A stretch of DNA of 64,000 nucleotides from Adiantum capillus-veneris (lineage: Eukaryota > Streptophyta > Polypodiopsida > Polypodiales > Pteridaceae): assembly GCA_014529385.2 (NCBI GenBank), contig CM043960.1:75558410-75622409 (forward strand), in the 5' to 3' direction. Within the stretch, counting starts at the first letter, position 1. Each line of letters opens with the position of its first letter. Shown here one piece after another: positions 22,603-34,701 of the stretch. Below the pieces are notes generated by a model that saw only the letters and a list, made by a program, of their open reading frames with translations, had not been told where the DNA came from and did no database searches. The translations under genes and the position numbers were made by a program.

Positions 22603-23455
22603 AGCAATCATAAAAGGATTCGAGTATATGTCAGCATACAATACCCCTTAATAGTGATGCTAAAGCGCACATACAAAATCCTACACTTACAATGAGAATT
22701 TGCAAAGAAAATCAAAGAGGAAATAGATAACTTAAAGAGGTGGAGTTTATCTATGAGATCAAATACACAGATTTGGTGTCGCCAATTGTGGTAGTGCCAA
22801 AAAAGATTGGCAAATTGCAAGTGTGTGTGAATATCAAGTAGATAAATGCTACCGTTATAAGAGACAATTATCCCTTACCCATCACATATCATGTGATTGA
22901 GAGATTTGCAGACAAGGAAGATTACAAATTTCTTGATGGATTTTCAAGCTATAACCAGTTTACTATAAAGCCGGAGGATCATAAAAAAACAGCCTTTGCA
23001 ATAGAGTGGGGCATATTTGCTTGTAGGGTGATGCCATTCGGCTTGATCGATGCACCTGCCACATTGTAGAGAGGCTGATGAGTCACGCGTTCAAAGAATA
23101 TCTAAGAAAATTCTTAGAAATTTACATGGATGACTTATGTGTGCATTCTCTATTGAGAAACGAACATATTGAGCACCTAAAAAAGATCTTTGAGAAGTAT
23201 AAAACATATCGCATCTGCTTTAATCCAAAAAAATGTGTCTTCATGGTAAGATAGGAAAAGATTTTAGGACATACCGTGTCCAAAAATAGCATTTCCATAG
23301 ATGTTGAGAAGATACAAGTTATTGTTTCTCTTCCAAGACCCACAAAAGTTAAGAAGGTACAAGCATTTATGGGCCATTGTGGCTATTATCAAATGTTTAT
23401 CTATATGTATGTAGTCATTGCAAAATCTCTCTATGCTCTCATCACAAAAGGGTCA
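22603..23455 (+). pseudogene. gypsy2-family reverse transcriptase fragment, copy A
   Basis: Plus-strand RT of the gypsy2 family broken by stops. Visible are VSPIVVVPKK (near 22780), the RDNYPLPIT block (near 22861), FSSYNQF (near 22943), the MPFGL block (near 23033) and the catalytic Y-M-D-D at 23123-23134, followed by FMVR and the GHCGYY block (near 23375). It matches gypsy2 at 48780-49560 until about 23455, where similarity stops abruptly. Stops occur at about 22840, 23068 and 23251. The catalytic box is intact here but not in copy B. Confidence 0.85.
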
Positions 23456-23842
23456 TATGTGGTGAGGTTTTTTGAGCGAGGATATTCTTGAATGTTAAGA
23501 TACCCTCGGTGATACAGGTTGTTGAAGTTACCCATTATGGTATCCTCACCATAGGTTATGTACCTTACGTGATATTTTGCTTGACGTTATGTATGGCAGT
23601 CACTTTGTCACAAATAGTTAACATCTTATGCCTATATTTACTCTCTTGAGTTGATTTGATGCTTTTTTATGTGTCATTTGAATTGAGTTTTCACTCTGTC
23701 ATACAAAGAAGACTCTGTCAACAAATTTTTCTCATGAGTCTATCAATGCAATTTTTTGACAGTCTAAGCACCGTGTTGGCTTGATATTTGCTCTTGTAAA
23801 GGAGGTCTGTCAAAATTTCACCAGGTTTTCTCACCATAATTA

Positions 23843-24232
23843 TTGACATTCTCACCAAAGTGCTCAATTCTTGTTAAATTGGCATCTTCTATTGAGGACA
23901 TTAACAATATTAGAAAGTTCAATGACACAAATTTTCTTGAGTGGAAAGAGAAAATCCATGATGTGCTAACCCTAAAAGGCCAATTAGAGCCGATCTTTGA
24001 GGAGTTAGTCGAATTTGTGTATTTCACCATAGTGGATGAAGCTATTGCTAAATTCTTATAAAAGTCATGCAATACATATGAGAGCAAAAGTGCAAGTAAC
24101 AAGGTGCACTTGATAAAGAATCTCTTTGAACTTTGCATGAAAGAAGGTGACACAATTTCTAATCACTTGAATGTGTTCAATATACTTTTTGATCAATTGA
24201 CATCACAAGGATTAGAGTTTGATGTTGGCAGC
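23843..24232 (+). pseudogene. copia gag fragment, copy A
   Basis: A plus-strand frame with KFNDTNFLEWKEKIHDVL (about 23914-23967) resembles the N-terminus of copia gag, and after a TAA at 24060-24062 the same frame gives LIKNLFELCMKEG and HLNVFNILFDQL, typical of the next gag helices. It is unrelated to the minus-strand copia element next door. The homology ends exactly at the TG of the gypsy2 LTR (24233), so gypsy2 inserted into this gag. Sequence 23456-23842 upstream has no recognised feature. Confidence 0.75.
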
Positions 24233-25143
24233 CAAACCAAACAAGCGCCCTTCAAGTTGACCTCTTCATTTTGAGACCCAAATTTTGATGTCCATCATTT
24301 TTTGAAAAGATTTGTAATTTTTTGACAGTCTCTAATTTTATTTAGATCACTGTTTGTGCTACATCCGAGTTGTATAATTTATAAATGAGTCCAAGCCTTG
24401 TAAAGTCAGCCAGTGGCCAGGCGAGCCCTAGGTATAAAACTCATTTTTGTTAAGTGGGAAAGGGACACTTATCATTCTTAAAAGTTTTGAGTTTTGAGTT
24501 TTGGAGCATATGACTGAGAGCAACTACTCTCATGCGCCTTGTAATCCTTATATCTTGAGCTCTAGTAATCACATTTTGATTTCAAAACTTGCAATGTGTT
24601 CCTTGTCTATTGTTGTTTCATTCAAGTATAATAATTGTTGATTCTGTTGTGGTTTACGACTACACATTAATAGGCTAAATCTGCTGTTTTGAGTGTGTTA
24701 ATGGCTGTTTTTGACATTCCAACCAAAGGAGAGTATTCCTAGATGATAGGGCGACCATTCTGGTATGTTCTATTGTAGTTTCCAAGACCTTGATCATGAT
24801 GGATCGTGATTTTGGTACCTCATCAGATTGCAACCAACCTTGGTAGGTTAGTGTCTCTAAGTGTCTTAGATGTACTCCCAAAGTTTTGTAACATTTGGAC
24901 TTCATTTGAGTGCCAAAATGCGTTGATGACTGAGTGCGATGGCATAGGAAATAGGCAGGTTGCCAAATCCAAGAGTGATAGATTTGCTAGTGTTAGAGAT
25001 ATCGTTGATGTGTAGGTTCACTTCTGGAGGTTGACACACTCAAAGAGTATCTGTGCTCCATCCGAGTCGCTTCCTTGAGTATTGACATTATGTAAGTTCC
25101 AAATAGCTATGCTATAGACATCCATCACAGCGATTCGCTAACA
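24233..25143 (+). repeat. gypsy2-family LTR, copy A
   Basis: Runs from TGTTGGC to GCTAACA (911 bp); these ends are near-perfect inverted repeats. Its left edge coincides with the break in the copia gag, and its right edge abuts a gypsy-type primer site. TATAAAA at 24433-24439 is the likely promoter TATA box. The interior has no coding. The matching LTR in copy B (40358-41251) is followed by the full gypsy2 coding region; here the following sequence diverges after 69 bases. Confidence 0.8.
24433..24439 (+). promoter_or_regulatory. TATA box of the gypsy2 LTR, copy A
   Basis: TATAAAA about 200 bases into the LTR, at the place expected for the U3/R promoter. Also present in copy B at 40568-40574. 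Confidence 0.55.
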
Positions 25144-25163
25144 TTGGCACCGTTGCCAGGGAT
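25144..25163 (+). promoter_or_regulatory. gypsy2 primer-binding site and leader, copy A
   Basis: TTGGCACCGTTGCCAGGGA follows the LTR directly. It closely resembles the TTGGCGCCGTTGCCGGGGA-type leader found after the 5' LTR of many plant gypsy elements. Confidence 0.7.
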
Positions 25164-25212
25164 AGCAATCCTTAGGTGGTGAGTGACCTAATCGTAGCTT
25201 TTTACTTATAGA

Positions 25213-28200
25213 CCTTTGTCAGATGTCACCGATGTTGAAACGAGGTTGAAATAAAAAAGCGAGAGCATGGCAGGGCAAAGATGTCCAATGCCAAAAGTGA
25301 GCAGTTTGGTGAAGATTGGTCCGATGGCTTGCCACATAATATGGGTGGCTTCCTGGAGTGCCGATCGAAGATTACAAGAGGCTTTGGCCTAGTTTGGCCA
25401 AAATAAGGAATAAAGCCAACAAAATTAGGAATTTTTGGAGGGTAAAGAAGCAAGAAGGGACTTCAGCAAAGTGAAGATGATGGCTTCCACACCAATTTGA
25501 AGGAGAGGGTAGACAACTCACGGCAAGGGGAGATCAAGGGAGAAACTCAGGGTCCACATCCATTGCTCGAAGAGGAGTTCAGGAGGAAGACTCATATTAA
25601 ATTTAGGGCACCAAGAAGAGAAGTCAGATCTAGAGAAAGGTATTTGGGAGGGGAACACTCAAGAGAAGGAAAGCTCTCATGGGCAATCCTTAGAGGCACT
25701 TGCATGCAAGGGAAATCCAAGCAAGGATCATCATAGAAGGGAAAACCTCAACTCATAAGGGAAAGATTCATCAAGGGAATCATTCAGGATCTTTGACAAG
25801 GCAAGATCTTCAACATTCAAGGCAATCCAAGAAGAGAGGGCATTCAAGGGCATCCAATAATGATCATGAAGTGAAGGCATTCAATTAAGGGAATTCAAAG
25901 TCAAAGCATTGAGTGGAGAAACTTAAAGTAGGTTACTCAATAGAAAAAGACATAAGAGATCACCAAATTGGAGGAAGAGAAGGAGATTCAAGAGGAGAAA
26001 AAGAGGGAAACATGAGGTATTTGAGCCAATGGAAGACCATGGGAGTAGGGGATTCAAACCAAGTGTAGGGAAAACTCAATGTTTCAAATTTTTAGGGAAA
26101 TTGAAGGATATCAAGAATTTGTAATTAGAGATTCACAATGATGTGCTTTGTATTAATGTGGAATTAATTTAAGTTTAGTGTTTCAAATTGCAAGGTTCCT
26201 TGTTGGATTACATTGCCAGTGTGAGTTTTGGTCGATTTTCTCTCTCAAATCTCACATGGCAAAAGGAACACATATTCTCGAGTAAGATTTTTTGACCTGA
26301 TAATATGGCACTTGATCCACTGACTTGTCACACCATGAAGGCATCAAAGTGGACGAGATATGATTCTGTTTGCAAGCAAGTGTGGATTCAAATCAAGATG
26401 AAAGATCTTGATCCAAAGAAATCACTATCAATGAGCGTGACGCCACAACCCGACTTCAAATTAGACAAGCCAAATGTACTCATACTCCAAATGCAATCAC
26501 ACTCCAAATTTGGAGGAGCTAGTAGAGCTGGAAAACCCTCCTATTGTTTAAGAGAGTGTTGACTCTTGGAATGAGGTTTTCATCACTGAAGAGTACATCT
26601 TCATGGAAGCAACTACTAGATAAGAGTGATATCTCTAGGGTGACTTTACAAATTGATTCATAAATGGAGCAAACTAGGAAGGGGAAAGTCCACATGTAGA
26701 TTTCTCCAAGACATTCTCACCCTAATCTCGAGTTAAATTTTCAAGCCAAAGGTCTCCCATTATTCCAACTTTTCATCCTATGCCAACAATGCCAAAGCCT
26801 AGTGCAACAAATGCCTGAGCATATGCTGGTAGGCCAATTCCCATTGAAGCATTTTTCTTAATTTGGTAAAAACCTCTACCTATATAAAAACAAGAAGGGA
26901 AATACCTTAAACTTATCTCATTCAATACAAGCAGACTCCATTCACAATGGTCATACTGTGTTCAACTATTTTTGTGTGAAAAATTTCACTTATAAATACA
27001 TGGATAGAGAGGGCAATGCCTATGAGATTCACCATCTTCCAAGTGCTTGTGAAGTAAAGTCAAGTCTAGGGAGAAAAAATGGTGCCACCATTCCTATCTT
27101 AGGTAGGGTGTAGTGAAAGCACATAGCTCCAAAAGCTTCACTATGGGATTGAACAAAAACAAAATCAAATGGTCACTTGACAACTATTCTAGACCTAGAG
27201 ATTGAGAGTCAGATGCCAAATGTTGAATTAGATCATATAAACATAATCAAAATTCAGGAGATAGATTGCAAATGTAGATAGACAACTGATTGAAATGAAA
27301 GATTTTAGATGATACAGAGTGAGACAATTGGAAATGTAGATAGAGATTCATAAACTGGTTTAGTATTACAACGTTCACAAGTACAATTTGTACAACATGT
27401 GCTGCTCATAAGATCTATCAAATACCTGTTCCAATCCCCAAAATGAGATTAATGGGTCCTACTTATAGGCATCTAGGACTAGCTCCACAATTACCAAGTG
27501 CTGATCAATTGATAGTAACTTCACCAAGTAAGTGTTGGTAATTCCGCTAGGTGACTTGTCTCATAAACCCTTGCCAAATTTAGTCCTAGAGCCGGTTCCC
27601 ACCTTCTACATCCTCCTCCCCTTTCTTGAATTCTGTCATGTACAAAATCTCAGACATCTAGTCTAGCTTCATGTTTTTTACTTCGCTTTCCTTTTGTTTG
27701 GAGCTTTCTTCTTTTTAGGCATGTGAACTTGTTGAGCTGGTGGTTGGAAAAATTTGGCCATTACTTTACTGAGGAGTTCTAGAGGTAGAGTTCTCCTTTT
27801 GAATAATCTTGTAAATGGCCTCCCGCTCCAGTTGCTCCCTCCTATCAGTGAGAATCCCCACCTTGCAAGGTGTTAGTGCATGCCAAGTTTTTGTGCCACG
27901 GTCATATAGAGTCCTTTTGTCTTTGGTTAACCTTGCCCTAGCTAGCTTATGCTAGATGGACACCATCTTTATCCATCCAGCTTGATCTCATTGATTAGCT
28001 TTAATCTTGGATCCAAACAAAACCTCAACCATTTCTTTGAATTGTGGTTTGGAGCTGGCTTTGTTGGAAAGAGCATCTGCATGTTCATCCTCATTGTCAT
28101 CCTCCTCATCATCTATCCCTTGGCTTGCTTTGACATGTTGGTTAATAGTGAGATTTACTTTAGTATCAATGATGTCTACTAGAGACTAGTAGATGTATTG

Positions 28201-28429
28201 TCCATACTGGGCTACTTTAGTCCCTTCAAGCCATCATCGGCTACTTGTTTGTGGTCCATAGCAAGGACTTGTGTTCTATGAGCTGTTTGGTGAGACTCCA
28301 TTTCTCAAAACTAAGGTTGGAGTTGAGTATTTGTAGATTCTCTATTTGATGTCGTAACTCCTTAATGGTCTTTGTATGTTTCTTTCTTTCAAGTTCTTCT
28401 TCAATCAAAACTTATTTGAGCTTGAGGGC
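25213..28429. other. 3.2-kb spacer between the two repeat copies
   Basis: Single-copy within the window. 25490-26080 is strongly purine-rich on plus and gives Lys/Arg/Glu-rich frames of low complexity that I do not trust as genes. 26305-26562 has an 85-codon frame without known motifs. On minus, a 55-codon frame from about 28248 to 28412 reads as a heptad-like, Leu/Glu/Lys-rich coiled coil (EEELERKKHTKTIKELRHQI) and is cut off by the junction with copy B. A gag-like origin for the spacer is possible but unproven. Confidence 0.45.
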
Positions 28430-31086
28430 CTTTAGGTTAGTTCCAAAATTTGAAATACTCAATTGCCTTTGATTTATGGCATTTATCTCCATTAAGTAGT
28501 TTGGATAAACGAAAAAGGGTAACTTGAAAGTCAAGAAGAAATTTTTGCGGGGGTTTAGGGGTAAGTATAGATATTAATCACCATTCATCATGCATACCAA
28601 TTTGGATAAGTATGATCTCCATGCACCTATGGATAAAGAGAGTGCTTTCTACACTCTCTAGGCCATATTAGCTTGGTACTCTAAAGAGCTTGAAATACCA
28701 TCGTGGTCAGTGGTTAGTAACATTGTCAGTTAAAAGCAAAAAAACACTTGAATAATTTGTTCTCCTAAATAAGAGCAAAGCTTGCTTATGGAAACATGAG
28801 AGCTTAAGCAGAATGAAAATTAACCCAATTGTTTAAGATGTACAATGGGATGAAGATGACAAGAAACTTTACCTTCATGTATGTATGGTAGAGTCTTCTC
28901 CTACCTTCAAGGATTATTGAAGAAGTGTGTTGGCGTAGCCGGCTCTCTCGCTCTTCACCTTCACTTGAAGGCCACCAATTGTGCTACTTGAATTGAGAGG
29001 AAGGAATGAGACAAGTGAGATTCAAGGAATGAGACAAGTGAGATTCAAGCTAAGGAAAGCTTGAGGGTTAGGAGAGAGGAGAGGGGAGAGTGTAATGAGA
29101 AGAAGAAGATCAAGCTATGGCAAGATTGAATGGCTTCTCTTGGAGAGGGACGTGTGTGAAAGTGGCTCAGGCTATGGATTTCCCAAGCTTACTCTCAAGT
29201 TTGCACCTTGAAAACTGAAGGAGAGAAGTGTTGGACAAGTAGAGAAGCCCCCTTTTTATGCTTATTTTTTTTATAAGAGCTTTCACTCATCTTAATGGCT
29301 TATCTTCCTTATAGATAAGTTATTTTTACTTATCTTGACAACTTTTTTTCATTTTCAAAGATTCTTTAACAAGTTACTTACTCTTCTTTCTTTTTTCTTA
29401 TGCTGATTTCTTTGAGAGGAAAAAGCTAATTTCTCATGCATTGGTTATACCCATGTCTCCATGATGTAAACCAAAAGTGTCTTGTGAGTAAACTTTGGTG
29501 CTTTGATTTAACCCGAATTTACCCGATTTTTTTTGTTTTGTTTTTACTTTTGAAAGTTGATGGCTTAGATGCATTGGAAAAGAGTAAGAGCTACTAGGAG
29601 GAGGCCCTTACAAAATCCCCAACAAAAAGAAAGAGTTGTCCTTAGCTCAGAACAATAAAGGAAGGTGTTAAATCTTCAACCACAAGTAACTTCTTTAACT
29701 TCTAGGTAATGCTAATTCATTCTTCGCTAGCTATGTCATCTATATAAGGTGCACTCTATCCTCATCTCGTATAGTAATCTTACCTCCATCTCTTTTTTTT
29801 TCTCAATCTTCTTGCCAAGAGCTTCTTAGGATTATCTCTTTTAATCCTTTAGGGTGTCTCTTTGCCCATTAACTTACTTTATGGATCAATGGCAGGAGCT
29901 GGTTTTATATGTGGCCATTCCTCACCTTCAACAAGCAAGTGAATCTATAAGGATAAATTTTGTGGAATGATATGAGGGTCTACTCTTGGGAACTTCAATA
30001 GTGCAAACCAAATGATGGATGATTTGAGGAATAACAAGGGTGACACTTTGGGGTTGGGATCAAGTTTTGCAACAATGTTCGCTTGGATATGGTTATTGAA
30101 GCTATGGGTTTGGGCCCTCAATATTAGTGCGTGTTGCGGTCAATGCATCGTGGGTTCTCTGAGCGAGTCTTTTTGCTTGCAGAGTTCCTTCCTCACCACA
30201 AGATATGCTTTCATCCTCATTTTGGCTTAACTCTTAGAGGTTCTTTTACCATATCACCTAATACTAATGAGGCGGGTGTTATGATATTATGTCGAATTAT
30301 TCCAATAAATGAGTTACCTAATATGTGTCTTACTTGTGATAGTTGCTTTTGTGATCATGTGATGGACGTACTTATTGTCTCGTAGAAAAATCTATCTTCA
30401 TTGTATCTCTTAACAAGTTCATTCTATATTAATATCTTGGTTCTTGTCTTGAGTCCTTGTTTCTTTGATTTCTCTTGACAGGTATAGTTAGATTTGTCCT
30501 TGGTTTTCTATATCTGGTATTTTTAAAAATCCTTGAGAGAATTTGAAATGTAATAAAATTTAAAAGTCCTTGAGAGAATTTCAAATATAACCAAATTTAT
30601 TTATATATTTATTTTAAAATTCCATATAGTGACCTAAGTTACAAATTTTAAATGATAACAGTAATCTTGCTATTATTTACCTAAAGGCAGTCAAATTACC
30701 AAAAGGCATTTGTATTACAAAAGGTTGCATTACTTGAGTGACACAAAGGGTAACAAGATAGACCTTGTATTCATCAATTTCATAGGGTCACAAAAAGGAG
30801 AAAACACATTATGAAAGGTGAGAGAACTGAGAAATAAGACGTTTCTTAGTCCTCCTAGGAAGCATCTTCGGTGGGATAGCCGTTCCACTAGACAAAAACC
30901 TCCTAAACCATGTAGCAACTTCGAATCCTTCATGTAATAAATTTTCTCTAGCTCCATCCTCATACACTTCCTTAGTCTTGAGAATGGGAATTGTCGATTT
31001 TGATCACTAGCATCCAAGGCATCATCTCATCCTTTACTGAAATGTAGTCTATTGTTGCTAATCTAGGTGGTTCAACGGTTGGCCTT

Positions 31087-31318
31087 TGTTGGAATTAGGG
31101 TTGCAAGAAAACACACACAATTTGTAGAAGACGAAGGAAACTCAAGGCACACAATAGAGAGTGTATTACTTAGTGTGCAATGGAAAGATAAGTTAGCCCT
31201 AGAGTGATGGGTGTATATACAATGCACGAGGAAAAGAAACTCTTAGTGAGGGAAAAAATTCCCCGGTGGTCCTAAGTGTGTTCACACACATCACTACCAC
31301 ATATATATGGAAGTGCCA
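31087..31318 (-). repeat. 3' LTR of copia copy B
   Basis: Begins TGTTGGAATTAGGG on plus. The end of this LTR is the template of the adjacent fold-back insertion. Confidence 0.85.
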
Positions 31319-31375
31319 TATATGTGGTAGTGATGTGTTCACACACATCACTACCACATATATATGGAAGTGCCA
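31281..31375. repeat. fold-back (forward-inverted-forward) insertion in copy B
   Basis: A 38-bp segment (31281-31318) is followed by 19 bp (31319-31337) that are the exact reverse complement of its interior (31287-31305), then by a second exact copy of the 38 bp (31338-31375). Copy A has the 38-bp segment once and continues straight on. The insertion is 57 bp in total. Confidence 0.95.
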
Positions 31376-31960
31376 TGCCTTGAGGACATGATCGAGTCCA
31401 CAAAGGGGAATAAGCCCAAAGCTTTGCGAAAAGCTTTGAATTTCTCACAAGACAATGCCTTTGTGAAAAGCTATGCAAGGTTGTCATGTGTTGGCACATA
31501 AGCCATGTTGATATCTCCTTCTGAGAGCCTCTCCCTGACATAGTGGTAATGCATCTCAATGTGCTTTGTGCGAGCGTGAAAGACTGGGTTTCTCACAACT
31601 GCCAATGCGCTTTGACTATCAGTGTAGATAGTGTTGGCAGTGTCCTGTCCAACACCCAAATCAGCCATAAGGTGTCTGAGCCATACACACTCAATCGTAG
31701 TTGTGACGATTGTCCTGTACTCAGCCTCACAACTGGAAGTGGCCACAATAGGTTTCTTCTTGCTCAACCATGATATGCATGAGCTGCCAAGCATGAAACA
31801 AAAACCACTTGTGGACACTCGTGTGTCAAAACAACCAGCCCAATTTGAGTTCAAAAAAGCATGCAAATCTGCTAGCAATGATCCCCCTTGGGTTAAACAA
31901 GCCAAGATGTAAAGTGCCACTCAAGTAGCGAACAATCCTCTTAACAACCTGTCAATGCTT
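31376..31960 (-). pseudogene. copia RNase H, copy B
   Basis: More complete than in copy A: one minus frame (31471-31920) runs from the AFLNSNWAG and SGFCFMLG motifs through SWLSKKKPIVATSSCEAEY to YTDSQSALAV and HARTKHIEMHYHYVRE, showing catalytic Asp and Glu positions of copia RNase H. It ends at a stop in PTHDNLA, where the frame breaks; the remainder with the SFSQRHCL region is in another frame. The fold-back insertion extends that second frame artificially. Confidence 0.85.
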
Positions 31961-32005
31961 AGATCTTGGGCTATGCATGAATCTGCTAACATGTGAGAGT
32001 GCAAA

Positions 32006-32614
32006 CTAAGTATCCTGCCTCAGGTTGCATACATAAATGAGGCATCCAACAACAGTTTGGTAAAGAGTGACATCTGCAGGATCACCAGCATCATGAAGAC
32101 TCAATTTCAAGCCTGTTTCCATGGGAGTGGCAATAGGTTTGCAATCCTTAAGTCCAAACTTACATAGAAATGTCTCTATGTAGCTTTTTAGACACAAGGC
32201 AATACCACCATCACACTGCTTAAACTGTATACCCAAGTAATGATGCAAGAGCCCCAAACATTTTATCTTGAAAGTAGCATTCAAATCAGCCTTAAATTCA
32301 GCAATTTGTCTCTCATTAGGTCCAATGATCAACCACTCGTCCACATAAAGAACCACAATAAGAAGTACATACAATGTGCTTTCTGTTGGATTGTTATGAA
32401 AGCCCGGTTTGACCAAATGAGTGTGAGCCTTCTCATACCAAGCACAAGGAGATTGCTTCAACCCATACAAAGATTTTTTACATTTGCACACCTTATCCTC
32501 TTGTCCTTTCTTGACAAAACCGCGAGGCTGCATTACATAAAGTTCCTCAAATATGTCACCATTCAAGATGTCTGATTGATGTACAATCCCAACCAAAATG
32601 AGCTTCCAATGCAC
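32006..32614 (-). pseudogene. copia reverse transcriptase, copy B
   Basis: Central RT domain on minus with VYVMQPRGF-like, SLYGLKQSPCAWYEKA and CLGLLHHYLGIQF motifs. The catalytic box is YVDE, as in copy A. Short deletions relative to copy A lie near 32369-32371 and 32568. SLYGLKQSP is closer to the family consensus than copy A's altered version, so copy A has diverged at that site. Confidence 0.88.
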
Positions 32615-32807
32615 ATAGAAAACGCACAGTAGTCATACGACAAGTGGAAGCAAAAGTCTCTTCATAATCTATGCCCTTTTGCTGTGCATAACCCTTTGCA
32701 ACAAGTCTTAGCAATCAATCTCACCATCCGGCTTGCATTTCAACCTATAAACCCACTTTGTACCAATGGCTTTTTTTTGAGAAGGCAAATCACATAAAGT
32801 CAATATG

Positions 32808-34035
32808 TCATTTTCTATTCATCATATTCTCATTACATGGTAGCCATCCAATTTTTTGAATTTTGTGCTTCATCAAAAGACATAGGTTCCTCAACATCAT
32901 GTAAGCTAGAAACAGCCAAAGCATAACAATTTGATGCATAAGATGCATGGCGAGAACCTTAACGAGTGCGACTAGAGAAAGGTGCATGCAATTTACTGTC
33001 ATGCAATGTATGCACCAACCATTTTGGCATACCTCTAGCCTGCTCATTTTCAGCCCTTTCCTCATCAAGTACATTATGTACATCTGCATCAGTAATAGGC
33101 TAATCTGTAACGTTTTCAAAAACCCTTATTGGCTATACATTGCCTCACTGGAATTTACATTCGAACTTCCACCACAAAAAAGAGGCAACAAAGTGTCATA
33201 AATGTCCTGTGAGCTTACATTAATGTCTCTAGTACATGACAGCAAGGGCTGAACAGAATCTTCCACAAACACAACATCTCGTGAAACTAGAATATGCTTT
33301 GTTTGTGGATGATACAGCCTATAACCTTTGATTTTAGCACTATAACCAACAAAACTACATTTGACAGCCTTATCATCCAATTTTTTGCGCTGTGTTTGTG
33401 GCACCAAAGCATACGCCAAACAACCAAAAACACGCATGTGCTCAATAGAAGGCTTTTTATCATGCCATGCTTTATATGGAGTCATAGACTGCAAAGCTTT
33501 CATAGGATACCTGCTAAGTACATAAATGGCACACATGATGGCCTCAAGCCAAAACAAATGCGACAAAGCTTGAATTTTGATCATATACCATGCCATTTCG
33601 GTAAGTGACCTATTTTTCCTCTTAGCAACACCATTTTGCTGAGGCGTATAAGGCATTGTACATTGGTTTTTATCCCACGACTAGCTAGAAATGCATTAAA
33701 TTCATGAGACATATACTCCCCCCCTTGATCGGAATGGAGGGTGCCCATAGTACATTTTGAGACATTTTTTGCCATAGCTAGAAATTGTTTGAAGCACATA
33801 AATACTTTGGACTTTGCTTTAAGCGGAAATACCTATGCATGCCTGGAGTAATCATCAATGAAAGTCACAAAGTAAAGGTAATTGCCCAAGGACGAAGTTT
33901 GCATTGGCCCACAAACATCACTATGCACAAGTTTCAACTTGCATGTGGCCCTAACTGAACCATCCTTTGGAAACTTAGAATCCTACATCTTACTGTAAAA
34001 ATTCAGATTACCAAAATGTGCATGCCAAAGTTTTT
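32808..34035 (-). pseudogene. copia integrase, copy B
   Basis: Same structure as copy A: EKLWHAHFGNLN pre-integrase motif near 34010-34045, HSDQGGEYMS near 33705-33733, then after a frameshift PQQNGVAKRKNR near 33608-33643, where the codon next to the catalytic Glu region reads AK instead of AE, so the catalytic Glu is Lys. The VFGCLAYALVP and CSFVGYS motifs follow at 33335-33440. Confidence 0.84.
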
Positions 34036-34701
34036 CATTTGAAATAGACTTTGAATCCACAACTGCATTTGCAAAATTTTTCCCACACTTGTCATACAAA
34101 GTGAGCTTATACAACCGACGACATAAAATGCCAGATGCAACAATTTCATCACCAAAACTGAGATCATGTATTGTACAACTATCATCCACAAATTTGACTC
34201 CAAGACAAGTCTAGCAAGTGCAGATATAGACAAAAGATTTTTCTTGATCCCATGTACATAAAGTGCATCAACAAGTGTGAAAGAACTGCCATTTGTAGCA
34301 GTAAGCACAATCTTTCCAACATCTTGAATCAGATAAGAGACATTGTTGGCACAAGAAACCGAATTCCCATGAGGGACACATTCAAGACAGGTGAACAAAT
34401 CACGATGTGAGCTAATGTGCTTTGTAGCGCCATTGTCAAAATACCACACATGTGAATTTGTAGCAACTAACATGCATGCATCATTGCCAACATGATAATA
34501 AGTGCACTCTGCACTAAAAGCCCATTCTGCATCAACATCAACATCATAGTCTCCTTTCACAGAAGACTCAACAATAGTTGCATTTGTAGTGGAACCAGCA
34601 TTAGTAGTGGAACTAGCCTCTTTCTTCTTAGACTCTTTGGCCTTCAAGTTAGGACACTGCTTGATCAAGTGAGCATTAACTTTACAATAATGACAACGCA
34701 T
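34036..34701 (-). pseudogene. copia zinc knuckle and protease, copy B
   Basis: Starts with the same CHYC-X4-H-X4-C knuckle. The protease active site reads D-N-G (codon ATT on plus at 34432-34434 in place of ACT), where copy A has D-S-G. A frameshift near 34205 separates the end of the protease from the pre-integrase segment. Confidence 0.85.

Larger units (their letters stand above)
12345..25212. repeat. 12.9-kb direct repeat, copy A
   Basis: Colinear with copy B at about 28430-41323 over the whole length, offset by about 16.1 kb and very similar by eye, with small indels. Copy A starts at GCCTTTAGGTTAG and ends at TTATAGACCTTTG; both edges are sharp, and the flanks outside differ between copies. 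It contains, left to right, unassigned sequence, a minus-strand copia element, a minus-strand gypsy gag fragment, a plus-strand gypsy2-family fragment split by a small LTR element, a copia gag fragment and a gypsy2 LTR with its primer-binding site. Copy A alone carries about 42 extra bases near 21709-21750 and lacks about 33 bases of one small LTR near 22589. Confidence 0.95.

Noticed and set aside
25497-25888. Basic, Gln/Arg-rich frames as a real protein
   Set aside because: The region is simple purine-rich DNA; frames are short, overlapping and motif-free.
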